Positions 47,177 through 55,699 of a stretch of 64,000 nucleotides of DNA are shown one piece after another; positions within the stretch are counted from its first letter, which is position 1; the number at the start of each line of letters is the position of its first letter. The stretch comes from an uncultured Cellulophaga sp. GTDB taxonomy: Bacteria; Bacteroidota; Bacteroidia; Flavobacteriales; Flavobacteriaceae. Location of the stretch: NCBI GenBank assembly GCA_947496695.1, contig CANMEI010000001.1, positions 124,001-188,000 on the forward strand. Direction: 5' to 3'. The translations under genes and the position numbers were made by a program. The notes below the pieces were generated by a model, which made no database searches, was not told the origin of the DNA, and worked only from the letters and a program-made list of their open reading frames with translations.

Positions 47177-48937
47177 TTACTTTATACTCATTACAAATGG
47201 CATTCTTGCCTGAACACCTTCTTGATTCATTGCCACCTTAACCTCTTTTAATATGCTATATGCTTCAATACCAATTTCTTCTTTAATAAAGTCTTGTTTT
47301 ATTTTAGAACTTGCACCTCCAAAATCTTCCATAAAACGTTCAAAACCCGTCTTATATTTTGGATATTTTTTAACTCCGTAAGTATCTAAATTCACCATTT
47401 TAGCAGCTCCTTTAATTGCTTCATCTAAGCCCCCTAATTCATCTACAAGACCTAATTTATGAGCATCAACACCACTCCAAACTCTACCTTGAGCAATACT
47501 ATCAACTTCTGCAGTTGTAATATTTCTACCTTGAGCAACTCTACTTAAAAATGTTTCATAAGTCTGTTCTACCCCTTCTTGAACAACATTTCTAAAATGC
47601 TCATCCATAGGTTCAAAAAAAGAATAATCAACCGAATTTTTATTTGTACCTACTTGCTCTGCATTAACACCTATGTTTCCTGCCAATTCGCTTCCATTAG
47701 GTATCACCCCAAATACACCTATAGAACCTGTAATTGTTGTTGGTTCTGCATATATTTTATTAGCTCCGGCAGCAATATAATATCCACCAGAGGCAGCAAC
47801 ATCACCCATTGAAACTATTACTGGCTTAATGGCTTTAGTCAATTCTACTTCTCTCCAAATTATATCAGAGGCCAATGCACTTCCCCCTGGTGAATTTACA
47901 CGAAGTACAATTGCTTTTACATTATCATCTTCACGTGCTTTTTTTAATGAAGTATTAATTAAGTCTTGACCTATAACTTCAGGACTTCCTTCACCATAAA
48001 TAATTTCACCTTGCGCATATACAACGGCAATTTTATCATCACCCTTTAAAAGCTTCTTTTTATTTGCAGTAGGAATATAATCTTCAAGAGAAATATAATT
48101 TAAGTCTTCTTTTTGCGCTACACTAGTTGCACTTTTAAGCTTTGATTCATACTCATCATAAAATAAAATATCATCAACAAGTCTTGATTCTTTTGCTAAT
48201 TCAGGGTTTCTACCTCCTAAAGTATCTGCTATTGTATTTAAGTTTTCAAATGAAACACCTCTACTTTTCGAAATTTCATCAACCATAACATCCCAAACAG
48301 AACTTAGTAATTCTTTTACTTGAGTTCTATTAGCATCACTCATTTCATTTGACAAATAGGGCTCTACAGCACTTTTATATTTACCATGACGAATAACTTC
48401 CATTTTTACACCTGTTTTTTCTTGCAAATCTTTATAAAACAATACTTCTGAGGATAATCCTTTAAAATCTAAACCTCCAACCTTGTTCATAAATATACTA
48501 TCTGCTACCGAAGCTAAGTAATAATCTTTCTGTGCATAAAAATCTGAATATGCATATACAAATTTCCCGCTTTCTTTAAAATCATTCAGCGCTCTTCTTA
48601 TTACTTGAGTTTGTGATAAGCCCGCATTCATAAAATTATTAAGAATACTAATTCCTTTTATTTTATCATCATTTTTAGCAACAGCAATAGCATGCAAAAT
48701 TTCATCAAGACCTTGAGACTGCTTAAATAAGCCACTAAAAGGATCTGCATTATCACCTCCTACATAATCAACAATTGGATTTGGAATTTGAACTTCTAAA
48801 ATTGAGTTACTTTTCACTACTTTAGCATCATCCCCACTACCTACTAAAGCAGCAAAAATTACAAACATTCCAAAAAGGACACTAAAAGCAATAAGACAAC
48901 CGATTATGGCTGCCAGAAGGTTTCTTAAAAATTTCAT
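47177..48937 (-). CDS. sppA: Signal peptide peptidase SppA (67K type)
   Basis: The 586-residue long-form SppA has an N-terminal membrane anchor, an early domain with IKGISILNNF and a late one with GDVAASGGYYIAAGANKIYAE (catalytic Ser) and EPTTITGSIGVFG. It is a Ser-Lys inner-membrane protease that degrades signal peptides. The frame opens at TTG 48940; ATG 48937 is preferred. It starts an operon with the queuosine transporter and is divergent from folK-dNK. Confidence 0.93.
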   Translation of the reverse strand: MKFLRNLLAAIIGCLIAFSVLFGMFVIFAALVGSGDDAKVVKSNSILEVQIPNPIVDYVGGDNADPFSGLFKQSQGLDEILHAIAVAKNDDKIKGISILNNFMNAGLSQTQVIRRALNDFKESGKFVYAYSDFYAQKDYYLASVADSIFMNKVGGLDFKGLSSEVLFYKDLQEKTGVKMEVIRHGKYKSAVEPYLSNEMSDANRTQVKELLSSVWDVMVDEISKSRGVSFENLNTIADTLGGRNPELAKESRLVDDILFYDEYESKLKSATSVAQKEDLNYISLEDYIPTANKKKLLKGDDKIAVVYAQGEIIYGEGSPEVIGQDLINTSLKKAREDDNVKAIVLRVNSPGGSALASDIIWREVELTKAIKPVIVSMGDVAASGGYYIAAGANKIYAEPTTITGSIGVFGVIPNGSELAGNIGVNAEQVGTNKNSVDYSFFEPMDEHFRNVVQEGVEQTYETFLSRVAQGRNITTAEVDSIAQGRVWSGVDAHKLGLVDELGGLDEAIKGAAKMVNLDTYGVKKYPKYKTGFERFMEDFGGASSKIKQDFIKEEIGIEAYSILKEVKVAMNQEGVQARMPFVMSIK

Positions 48938-49008
48938 CAAAATTTCATTAATAGTTATTCACAAATATAACTAATGTTGATTTGTTTTATTTATTTTGCC
49001 ATGTTATT

Positions 49009-50157
49009 ATGAGCAACCCCAAAACAATTTATTTATCATTAGGTAGTAATCTTGGTAATAAGATGTACAACCTGCAAAATGCCGTTTTCAAAATATCTGA
49101 AAATATAGGTAAGATTCTCGCTATTTCCAATGTTTATGAAAGTGCTTCTTGGGGCTTTGAGTCCGAAGATTTTCTAAATATTTGTATTGCAATTAAATCA
49201 AAACTTACACCTACTGAAGTTTTGAAAGAAATTCATAATATAGAAAAAAACTTAGGAAGAATTAGAGGAGAAGTAATTCAAGGGTATTTACCACGAAGTA
49301 TTGATATTGACATTATTTATTATGAATATGAAATTATCAATACAAATGAGTTAACCATACCTCACCCTACATTACAAGAAAGACTTTTTGTTTTAAAACC
49401 ATTGAGTGATATTGCACCGCAATTTTATCATCCGATTTTAAATAAAGACACTCGTAATTTAATACAAATGAGTCGTGATAAAAGTGGCGTAAAACGAACA
49501 ACATTTAAAATATATAAAACTAGAGAGCTACTATTATCAAAACTAAACTTTATTGCCATAGAAGGAAATATTGGGGCAGGAAAAACAACTTTAGCCGAAA
49601 AAATATCGGAAGATTTTAATGCAAAATTAATATTAGAGCGTTTTGCCGACAACCCTTTTCTGCCAAAATTTTACAAGGATCCAGTTCGGTTTGCATTCCC
49701 TTTAGAAATGTCATTTTTAGCGGAACGTTACCAACAATTTTCAGATGACACCTCACAATTTGATTTATTCAAAAGTTTTATGGTGGGAGATTACGATATT
49801 TTTAAATCGTTAATTTTTGCAAAAGTAACCTTGCAAGAAGATGAGTTTAAAATTTACAGAAAGGTATTTGAATTTATGCACAAAGAAGTTAAAAAACCTG
49901 GTTTATATGTTTATTTATATCAAAATACAGAACGTTTACTTGAAAATATTAAAAAACGTGATCGTGAATATGAGCAAAATATCCCATCTGATTATTTAGA
50001 AAAAATTAATCGCGGATATTTAGATTTTATAAAAAGTGCTCCTGATCACAATACACTGATAATTGATATTAGTAATTTAGATTTTGTAAAAAACACAGAA
50101 GACTATTATTTAATTCTCGATAAAATCATTGAACACTGCTCAACTGTGAAAAATTAA
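49009..50157 (+). CDS. Fusion of HPPK (FolK) and deoxynucleoside kinase
   Basis: From ATG 49009 the 382-residue protein carries 6-hydroxymethyl-dihydropterin pyrophosphokinase (about 1-160: IYLSLGSNLGNK, ASWGFESEDFLN, RSIDIDIIYYEYEIIN, IPHPTLQERLFVLKPL) and then a P-loop deoxynucleoside kinase (GNIGAGKTT near 186, FLAERYQQF, KRDREYEQN). The first half feeds folate synthesis, the second phosphorylates a deoxynucleoside; fusions of this type are reported from marine Bacteroidota, where the kinase prefers deoxyadenosine. The frame opens with TTG 48982, but MSNPKTIYLSLG is the canonical FolK start. Confidence 0.92.
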   Translation: MSNPKTIYLSLGSNLGNKMYNLQNAVFKISENIGKILAISNVYESASWGFESEDFLNICIAIKSKLTPTEVLKEIHNIEKNLGRIRGEVIQGYLPRSIDIDIIYYEYEIINTNELTIPHPTLQERLFVLKPLSDIAPQFYHPILNKDTRNLIQMSRDKSGVKRTTFKIYKTRELLLSKLNFIAIEGNIGAGKTTLAEKISEDFNAKLILERFADNPFLPKFYKDPVRFAFPLEMSFLAERYQQFSDDTSQFDLFKSFMVGDYDIFKSLIFAKVTLQEDEFKIYRKVFEFMHKEVKKPGLYVYLYQNTERLLENIKKRDREYEQNIPSDYLEKINRGYLDFIKSAPDHNTLIIDISNLDFVKNTEDYYLILDKIIEHCSTVKN

Positions 50158-50282
50158 GAGGATTTTTACATTTTACTTGTAAATTCATTAATGTTTTGTT
50201 AAGTTGCATCACTTTAAAAGTTTATTTTATGTTATACACTTAAAATTCTTTTAAAAACTAACTAACTCAAACTATATATTAA

Positions 50283-50313
50283 GACCGTCTAGTAATAACT
50301 AAACGGTTTTTTT
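50283..50313 (+). terminator. Terminator, possibly of a short unannotated transcript
   Basis: ACCGTCTAGT and ACTAAACGGT pair with one mismatch, followed by T7. It lies 125 nt after the folK-dNK stop, further than usual. A TTG-N21-TATGTTAT promoter-like pair (about 50202-50235) precedes it, so an RNA of roughly 70-80 nt is possible. Confidence 0.75.
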
Positions 50314-50323
50314 ATTTCAAAAA

Positions 50324-50857
50324 TTACAATGCATTTAATTTAGACCACAAATCCCAAACAACAACACCTGCACTTACAGATATATTTAAAGAATGTTTAG
50401 TTCCATATTGAGGAATTTCTAGTACAACATCACTAGCCGAAACTATCTCTTGAGCAACACCTTTTACCTCATTACCAAAAACTAAAGCATACTTTTTGTT
50501 TGATTCAACTATAAAATCATTTAAAAAAACTGCATTCTCAGCCTGCTCAATTGAAACAATCTCAACACCATCACTTTTTAACTTAGTTACAAGATCTATT
50601 GTATGCTCAACATATTCCCAAGCCATACTATCCGTTGCACCCAATGCTGTTTTATGAATATCTTTATGTGGTGGCTTTGCCGTGATACCACATAAGTAGA
50701 TTTTCTCTACTAAAAATGCATCCGAAGTTCTAAAAACAGAACCAATATTATTTAAACTTCTAATATTATCTAAAACAATAATAATAGGAGTTTTCGTTGC
50801 ATTCTTAAACTCATCAACATCTAAACGATCTAATTCGCTATTCTTTAATTTTCGCAT
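50324..50857 (-). CDS. TrmH/SpoU-family RNA 2'-O-methyltransferase
   Basis: The 177 residues are a compact SPOUT methyltransferase: LDNIRSLNNIGSVFRTSDAF near 31-50, YALVFGNEVKGVAQEI near 118-135 and HSLNISVSAGVVVWDLW near 158, the three SpoU motifs in order. It methylates a ribose in rRNA or tRNA; the exact target is not readable. It is divergent from mutS. Confidence 0.91.
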   Translation of the reverse strand: MRKLKNSELDRLDVDEFKNATKTPIIIVLDNIRSLNNIGSVFRTSDAFLVEKIYLCGITAKPPHKDIHKTALGATDSMAWEYVEHTIDLVTKLKSDGVEIVSIEQAENAVFLNDFIVESNKKYALVFGNEVKGVAQEIVSASDVVLEIPQYGTKHSLNISVSAGVVVWDLWSKLNAL

Positions 50858-50972
50858 TCTTCTAATTCAAAAAACTTATTTCAAAATATCAACAATCATC
50901 TATATTCCTAAAGGAAAATAGTATTTTCGTTTATATCATTTTTGATGCAAAAATAAGTTAATTATATAGCTT

Positions 50973-53585
50973 TTGGCAAAGACAGAAAAAAAGAAGGTTA
51001 CACCTTTAATGAACCAGTACAATACAATCAAGAAAAAATATCCTGATGCTATGCTACTGTTCAGGGTTGGTGATTTTTATGAAACATTTGGTGACGATGC
51101 TATTAAGGCTTCGCGAATATTAGGTATTACACTTACACACCGAAACAATGGAGGAGAAAAAACAGAACTTGCTGGTTTTCCGCATCATTCTGTAAACACC
51201 TATTTACCAAAATTGGTAAAAGCAGGCCAACGTGTTGCTATTTGCGACCAATTAGAAGATCCGAAACAAACAAAAAGCATTGTAAAGCGTGGCGTAACTG
51301 AACTGGTAACTCCTGGTGTTGCTTTTAATGATGATATTTTAACCGCAAAGAGTAACAATTTTTTATGTGCTGTTCATTTTGGTAGAAAAAAAATTGGTGT
51401 TTCGTTTTTAGATATTTCTACTGGTGAGTTTTTAACTTCCGAAGGAAATGAAGATCAAGTAGATAAACTATTACAAAATTTTGCACCAAACGAAATACTT
51501 GTTTCTAAAAAAAATAAGAAAGAATTTTTAGATGTTTTTGGAAAACAGTTCCACACTTTTTTTATGGAAGATTGGGTTTTTCAAGAAGACTACACTCTTG
51601 AAACTTTAACCAATCATTTTAAAACAAACAACTTAAAAGGTTTTGGTGTTGATCATTTAACTCATGGAATTATAGCATCTGGTGTTGCACTGCATTATTT
51701 ATCTGAAACACAACACAATCAATTACAACATATTAGTAAACTTGAGCGAATAGCTGAAGAAGAGTATATATGGATGGATCGTTTCACTATTCGAAATTTA
51801 GAGCTTTACCACGCCAACAACGTAAATGCAGTTACATTATTAGATGTTATTGACAAAACCATTTCACCAATGGGTGGTCGTATGCTTAAAAGATGGCTAG
51901 CTTTACCTTTAAAGAATGTTGAAAAAATAAACAGAAGACACCAAGTAGTTTCTTTTTTAACCGAAAATGAAATAACATTACAAAAGTTACAGAACCATAT
52001 AAAACAAATAGGAGATTTAGAACGCTTAATTTCAAAAGTTGCTACTGGGAAGATAAACCCTAAAGAGGTTATCCAACTTAAAAACTCTCTTGAGGCTATT
52101 GTACCCATTAAACAACTTACCATACAAGCTAATAATGATGCTGTAAAACTTATTGGCGATCAATTACATACGTGCGATTTGCTTCGTTCGAAAATCAAAG
52201 AAATGATTAGCGAAGAAGCTCCTGTAAATATTTTAAAGGGCATTACTATTGCCAAAGGATATTCACATGAACTTGATGAATTACGTGGTTTAGCATTTTC
52301 AGGAAAAGATTACTTAAACAAAATGCTGGAACGCGAAACTGAACGCACAGGAATTTCATCATTAAAAATAGCATCAAACAACGTTTTCGGGTATTATATT
52401 GAAGTTAGAAATACACATAAAGATAAAGTACCGGAAGATTGGATTCGCAAACAAACTTTAGTTAATGCAGAACGTTACATTACTGAAGAGTTAAAAGAAT
52501 ATGAAAGCAAAATATTAGGTGCTGAAGAAAAAATAATTGCATTGGAACAACAAATTTTCACACAACTTGTTGTGTGGATGCAAGAATACATTGCTCCAGT
52601 ACAAAATAATGCTTTTCTAATTAGTCAGTTAGATTGTCTTTGCGGATTTACACAATTAGCCAAAGAAAATAATTATGCATCACCAGAAATTAATAACGGT
52701 ACTGAGATTGAGATTATTGATGGAAGGCACCCTGTTATTGAAAAACAACTACCCCTTGGTGAAGCCTATATTTCTAATGATGTTATTTTAAACAGAGAAG
52801 AACAACAAATTATAATGATTACTGGTCCGAATATGAGTGGTAAATCGGCCATATTAAGACAGACAGCACTTATTGTACTCTTAGCACAAATGGGAAGTTT
52901 TGTACCAGCAAAATCAGCTAAAATTGGCTTTGTAGATAAAATTTTTACTAGAGTTGGTGCCAGTGATAATATATCAATGGGCGAATCAACTTTTATGGTT
53001 GAAATGAATGAAACAGCATCCATATTAAATAACCTTTCTGAGCGTAGTTTAGTATTACTTGATGAAATTGGTAGAGGTACAAGTACTTACGATGGTATTT
53101 CTATTGCTTGGGCAATATCAGAATATTTACATGAACACCCTGCAAAGGCTAAAACATTGTTTGCCACCCATTATCATGAAATTAATGAAATGGCAAATAC
53201 CTTTAAACGTATTAAAAATTACAATGTATCTGTCAAAGAATTAAAAGATAATGTACTTTTTCTTCGTAAACTAACACCTGGCGGTAGCGAACACAGTTTT
53301 GGTATTCATGTTGCTAAAATGGCAGGAATGCCTCAACAAGTAATTAATAAAGCAAATAAAATTTTAAAGAAATTAGAAAAATCTCATTCTAGTGAAGAGC
53401 TTACAGATAATTTACAAGCCGCACAAGATGAAATGCAATTAAGCTTTTTTAATTTAGATGATCCATTATTAGTTCAAGTTAAAGATGAAATTACACATTT
53501 AGACATCGACACACTTACACCAGTTGAAGCTTTGATGAAATTAAATGAGATAAAGCGCCTTTTAACACAAAAAAAGAAAGCTTAA
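50973..53585 (+). CDS. mutS: DNA mismatch repair protein MutS
   Basis: The 870-residue ATPase recognises mismatches. Domain I with [18 protein letters not shown] (mismatch-reading Phe near 34-40), Walker [10 protein letters not shown] near 620, [15 protein letters not shown] and the ATHYHEI segment are visible. The frame begins with TTG 50973 after an in-frame TAG, and the first ATG would truncate the conserved TPLMNQY start, so TTG is preferred. Confidence 0.95.
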   Translation: MAKTEKKKVTPLMNQYNTIKKKYPDAMLLFRVGDFYETFGDDAIKASRILGITLTHRNNGGEKTELAGFPHHSVNTYLPKLVKAGQRVAICDQLEDPKQTKSIVKRGVTELVTPGVAFNDDILTAKSNNFLCAVHFGRKKIGVSFLDISTGEFLTSEGNEDQVDKLLQNFAPNEILVSKKNKKEFLDVFGKQFHTFFMEDWVFQEDYTLETLTNHFKTNNLKGFGVDHLTHGIIASGVALHYLSETQHNQLQHISKLERIAEEEYIWMDRFTIRNLELYHANNVNAVTLLDVIDKTISPMGGRMLKRWLALPLKNVEKINRRHQVVSFLTENEITLQKLQNHIKQIGDLERLISKVATGKINPKEVIQLKNSLEAIVPIKQLTIQANNDAVKLIGDQLHTCDLLRSKIKEMISEEAPVNILKGITIAKGYSHELDELRGLAFSGKDYLNKMLERETERTGISSLKIASNNVFGYYIEVRNTHKDKVPEDWIRKQTLVNAERYITEELKEYESKILGAEEKIIALEQQIFTQLVVWMQEYIAPVQNNAFLISQLDCLCGFTQLAKENNYASPEINNGTEIEIIDGRHPVIEKQLPLGEAYISNDVILNREEQQIIMITGPNMSGKSAILRQTALIVLLAQMGSFVPAKSAKIGFVDKIFTRVGASDNISMGESTFMVEMNETASILNNLSERSLVLLDEIGRGTSTYDGISIAWAISEYLHEHPAKAKTLFATHYHEINEMANTFKRIKNYNVSVKELKDNVLFLRKLTPGGSEHSFGIHVAKMAGMPQQVINKANKILKKLEKSHSSEELTDNLQAAQDEMQLSFFNLDDPLLVQVKDEITHLDIDTLTPVEALMKLNEIKRLLTQKKKA

Positions 53586-53672
53586 TTATTTTCGTAAACA
53601 ACTGTTTTATAGACAAAAAATAAAGTTGAAAGAAAATAATTTATATTTTTTGATTCTTTTTTCAAAAAGAGC

Positions 53673-53702
53673 TTTGACATTTGAAAAAATGTATTAAATT
53701 TG
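53673..53702 (+). promoter_or_regulatory. Promoter of the tRNA-Gly/tRNA-Leu pair
   Basis: TTTG (53673-53676), an 18-nt spacer and TAAATTTG (53695-53702) match the Bacteroidota promoter, about 50 nt upstream of tRNA-Gly. Confidence 0.72.
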
Positions 53703-53754
53703 CACCCGCATTGGGAAACAATGCAAATGTTCTTTAAAATAAAAAACATACTTT

Positions 53755-53826
53755 GCGAAAGTAGCTCAGGGGTAGAGCATCACCTTGCCAAGGTGGAGGT
53801 CGAGGGTTCGAATCCCTTTTTTCGCT
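53755..53826 (+). tRNA. tRNA-Gly (GCC)
   Basis: A 72-nt cloverleaf: acceptor GCGAAAG pairs with TTTTCGC, D arm GCTCAGGGGTAGAGC, anticodon arm with GCC between CCTT and AAGG, T arm with GGTTCGAAT. The discriminator is T; CCA is not encoded. Confidence 0.95.
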
Positions 53827-53872
53827 CAAAATAAAGTTTTATATTTACGATCCTAGCCTTAAAGGCTGATAG

Positions 53873-53956
53873 GCTCGAGTGGTGGAATTGGTAGACACGT
53901 TGGACTTAAAATCCAATGGACATTAGTCCGTGCGGGTTCAAGTCCCGCCTCGAGTA
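53873..53956 (+). tRNA. tRNA-Leu (TAA)
   Basis: An 84-nt class II tRNA: acceptor GCTCGAG with CTCGAGT (G-T first pair), anticodon loop TTAAAA with TAA, a variable arm (TGGACATTAGTCCG) and T arm GCGGGTTCAAGTCCCGC. The last 14 bases are part of the 16-bp repeat that also occurs at 60183-60198; the tRNA stays intact because the integrated element supplies an identical 3' end. Confidence 0.95.
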
Positions 53957-53958
53957 CA
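53943..53958 (+). repeat. attL: 16-bp direct repeat in the tRNA-Leu 3' end
   Basis: TCCCGCCTCGAGTACA, identical to 60183-60198. It covers the T-arm end, acceptor 3' strand, discriminator and two bases beyond the tRNA, a usual tyrosine-integrase target. Confidence 0.9.
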
Positions 53959-53961
53959 TTT

Positions 53962-54008
53962 AAAAACCTCAACGTCTTAATTACTAGATAGTTGAGGTTT
54001 TTTATTTT
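53962..54008 (+). terminator. Element-borne terminator directly after tRNA-Leu
   Basis: AAACCTCAAC (53964-53973) and GTTGAGGTTT (53991-54000) form a 10-bp stem followed by T residues, starting only 8 nt past the tRNA. It lies inside the element and replaces the host terminator now displaced to 60198-60240. Confidence 0.85.
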
Positions 54009-54014
54009 AATGTT

Positions 54015-54033
54015 TTGCTAACCTTTTGCCAAC
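54015..54033 (+). repeat. Left arm-type repeat pair
   Basis: TTGCTAAC (54015-54022) and TTGCCAAC (54026-54033) are direct repeats 11 bp apart, 57 bp inside attL. A matching pair with the same spacing lies near attR, suggesting integrase or excisionase binding sites. The rest of 54034-54328 is AT-rich, without a gene, apart from a small TAAGGG/CCCTTA hairpin near 54290-54312 that could terminate the leftward transcript. Confidence 0.55.
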
Positions 54034-54328
54034 AAACTCCAAAAAAGCAATAATTAAGAATGCTTTTTTAACTTTTCAACAATATTGTTTTTCGCTTATT
54101 CTTTCGTCTCACTGTATCAGTTAATACACAAGTTGTCAAACTTATATATATCTTCTTTTTAATTTTTATATAATTGATTACTTTGTAGTCATGTGACAAT
54201 TTATCAAACACATAATAGAACTAGGCTTTACCTACTTAAATTGCAATTTCATTTATGATAGTATGATTAATTAAAAAGCAATAAAATTTGTAAGGGTGTT
54301 TAAGCCCTTATATTTAATATTTATTCTA

Positions 54329-54649
54329 TTAAGTTCTACACTTTAGTTTGCGAATTGATATCGGTGGTTTAGTATTTCCATGAAGATAGCGTCTAAATAA
54401 AGGAGTTGATTTTAAACCTAATGTAGGAACCTCAACAAAGAAATAATTGAATAGTAATATGTCTAATTCATCTTTAGGTTTTTTAATCCACCTTTTTTCA
54501 TTAACAAATACATTAAAGAATTTTATAGTGCGTTTAGAAGTGTGTTTTTGTATGTTGAGAAATTCATCATACTGTTCTATCTTGGATTTAGGTATGTATT
54601 TTCGGAATCCATTGTACAATGTAAGGGATATAAACTGGATCGATGCCAT
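54329..54649 (-). CDS. Unrecognised 106-residue element protein
   Basis: The product is basic and aromatic, with no signal peptide or membrane segment. It follows the 93-residue gene by 10 bp on the same strand and is the last gene of the element's leftward set, with a small hairpin after it. The lysine- and arginine-rich C-terminus (ISIRKLKCRT) suggests nucleic-acid binding only in a general way. No family was recognised. Confidence 0.5.
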   Translation of the reverse strand: MASIQFISLTLYNGFRKYIPKSKIEQYDEFLNIQKHTSKRTIKFFNVFVNEKRWIKKPKDELDILLFNYFFVEVPTLGLKSTPLFRRYLHGNTKPPISIRKLKCRT

Positions 54650-54659
54650 ATTTAAAATG

Positions 54660-54941
54660 CTACGGGTTAGTGTTTAAATTTTCAATTAAATCCTTAAAAG
54701 ATAAATCTTCATATCTGATACCGTATTTACTAATAATTGCAACTTTACCATTTTCAATAGTCTCACTTTGCATTAATATTATTTTGTATCTAGTTCTTAA
54801 TTTAGATGCAGTTATATTGTCAACTTCTTTGCATATCTTTTCTAAAGTGATGTGAGAATCTCTAGAGCTTATTTTTACTTTACTTAAATCTGTGCGTGAG
54901 GCTATAATGAAGCCGATAAATAAAAATAAGACTTTTTTCAT
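54660..54941 (-). CDS. Small exported protein of unknown function
   Basis: The 93-residue product starts with a probable signal peptide (MKKVLFLFIGFIIASR) followed by a charged, helical mature part with no recognised family. It lies 10 bp upstream of the 106-residue gene and probably shares its transcript. Export is inferred from the N-terminus; in filamentous phages small exported proteins can be virion or adsorption proteins, but nothing here shows that. Confidence 0.5.
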   Translation of the reverse strand: MKKVLFLFIGFIIASRTDLSKVKISSRDSHITLEKICKEVDNITASKLRTRYKIILMQSETIENGKVAIISKYGIRYEDLSFKDLIENLNTNP

Positions 54942-55146
54942 TTATAAGATTTTACTTTAATAAATATAGTAATTATTCCCTATATTGTATTAAAAGATTA
55001 TACGCCTTGGTGTTGTGGGGATGGAATACGTATATTTCAGCAACCCATGCAAAAGGAAAATCTAAATAATTAACCCCACGCCCCTTGATTCAGTATGTTA
55101 TCGGTTTAAATTTTTGACTTTTATGCTAACTATTTAGTAATAATAT
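54942..55146. other. GC-rich intergenic segment between divergent element genes, possible origin region
   Basis: This 205-bp gap separates the leftward pair from the rightward membrane gene. Within AT-rich DNA it holds a local GC-rich stretch at about 55001-55090, with GTGGGG (55015-55020) able to pair with CCCCAC (55074-55079) and an ATACGTAT palindrome between. It could contain promoters for both directions or a replication origin; neither is demonstrated. Confidence 0.35.
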
Positions 55147-55599
55147 ATGAACAAAAAAATACTTGCAATTACATACATAGTTTCTTTTATATTATCCTGG
55201 TTGTTAATGATTTTTTGGTTGAAAAAAAATGAATTTGATATTGAATTTAGAAGGAAAGAAACTACTATGGCAACAGTATACAATATTGGTACTGATGAAG
55301 TTTTAGATGAATTGTATGATGAACGTAATGCTACTTTACATGAAATAGAATATATTGAATATTTCTATTTTGTAGATGGAAAAAAACTAAAATCTGGATC
55401 TCAAGTTTTTGGAGTGGATTATTCAATAAAAGACAAATTAAATATTGAATATGTAGTTATTAATCCAGTAAACACAAGAATCAAAGGAGTTGGAGTTAAT
55501 AGGAATAATTTCTTTGTAAGAAATATTATTATTGTTATTCCAATATCTATATTTGTTATGATTGGTATAAATTATGTTTTAGGTTTGTTTGATAGATAG
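55147..55599 (+). CDS. DUF3592-like membrane protein of the element
   Basis: The 150 residues have a membrane helix at each end (about 5-24 and 128-147) around an extracytoplasmic-type region with YFYFVDGKKLKSGSQVFGVD and NIEYVVINPVNTRIKGV, a pattern like DUF3592 (v-Y-x-P-x-NP). It is the only gene of the element on the plus strand, convergent with rep, whose stop is 14 bp away. Role unknown; surface or exclusion functions would fit a mobile element but are speculative. Confidence 0.6.
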   Translation: MNKKILAITYIVSFILSWLLMIFWLKKNEFDIEFRRKETTMATVYNIGTDEVLDELYDERNATLHEIEYIEYFYFVDGKKLKSGSQVFGVDYSIKDKLNIEYVVINPVNTRIKGVGVNRNNFFVRNIIIVIPISIFVMIGINYVLGLFDR

Positions 55600-55608
55600 T
55601 TTTGAAAA

Positions 55609-55699
55609 TGCATTACAAGGCTTGCACGCTATATGCATTACAAGGCTTGCACGCTATAAATGGTGCCTCCTTTGGTTTTAAAAGTTGTGCCTCCTTTGG
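55609..55699 (-). repeat. Tandem repeats at the 3' end of rep
   Basis: A perfect 25-bp unit occurs twice in tandem (55609-55633 and 55634-55658). Next to it a 13-bp sequence, GTGCCTCCTTTGG, occurs at 55663-55675 and 55687-55699, 24 bp apart. The 25-bp pair spans the rep stop codon; because 25 is not a multiple of three, the second copy is read in a new frame and supplies the stop. Iterons or a replication origin are possible. Confidence 0.85.

Noticed and set aside
54447..54677. Plus-strand frames in the left part of the element
   Set aside because: They are antisense to the paired 106- and 93-residue genes, which have better spacing, a signal peptide and a shared strand.
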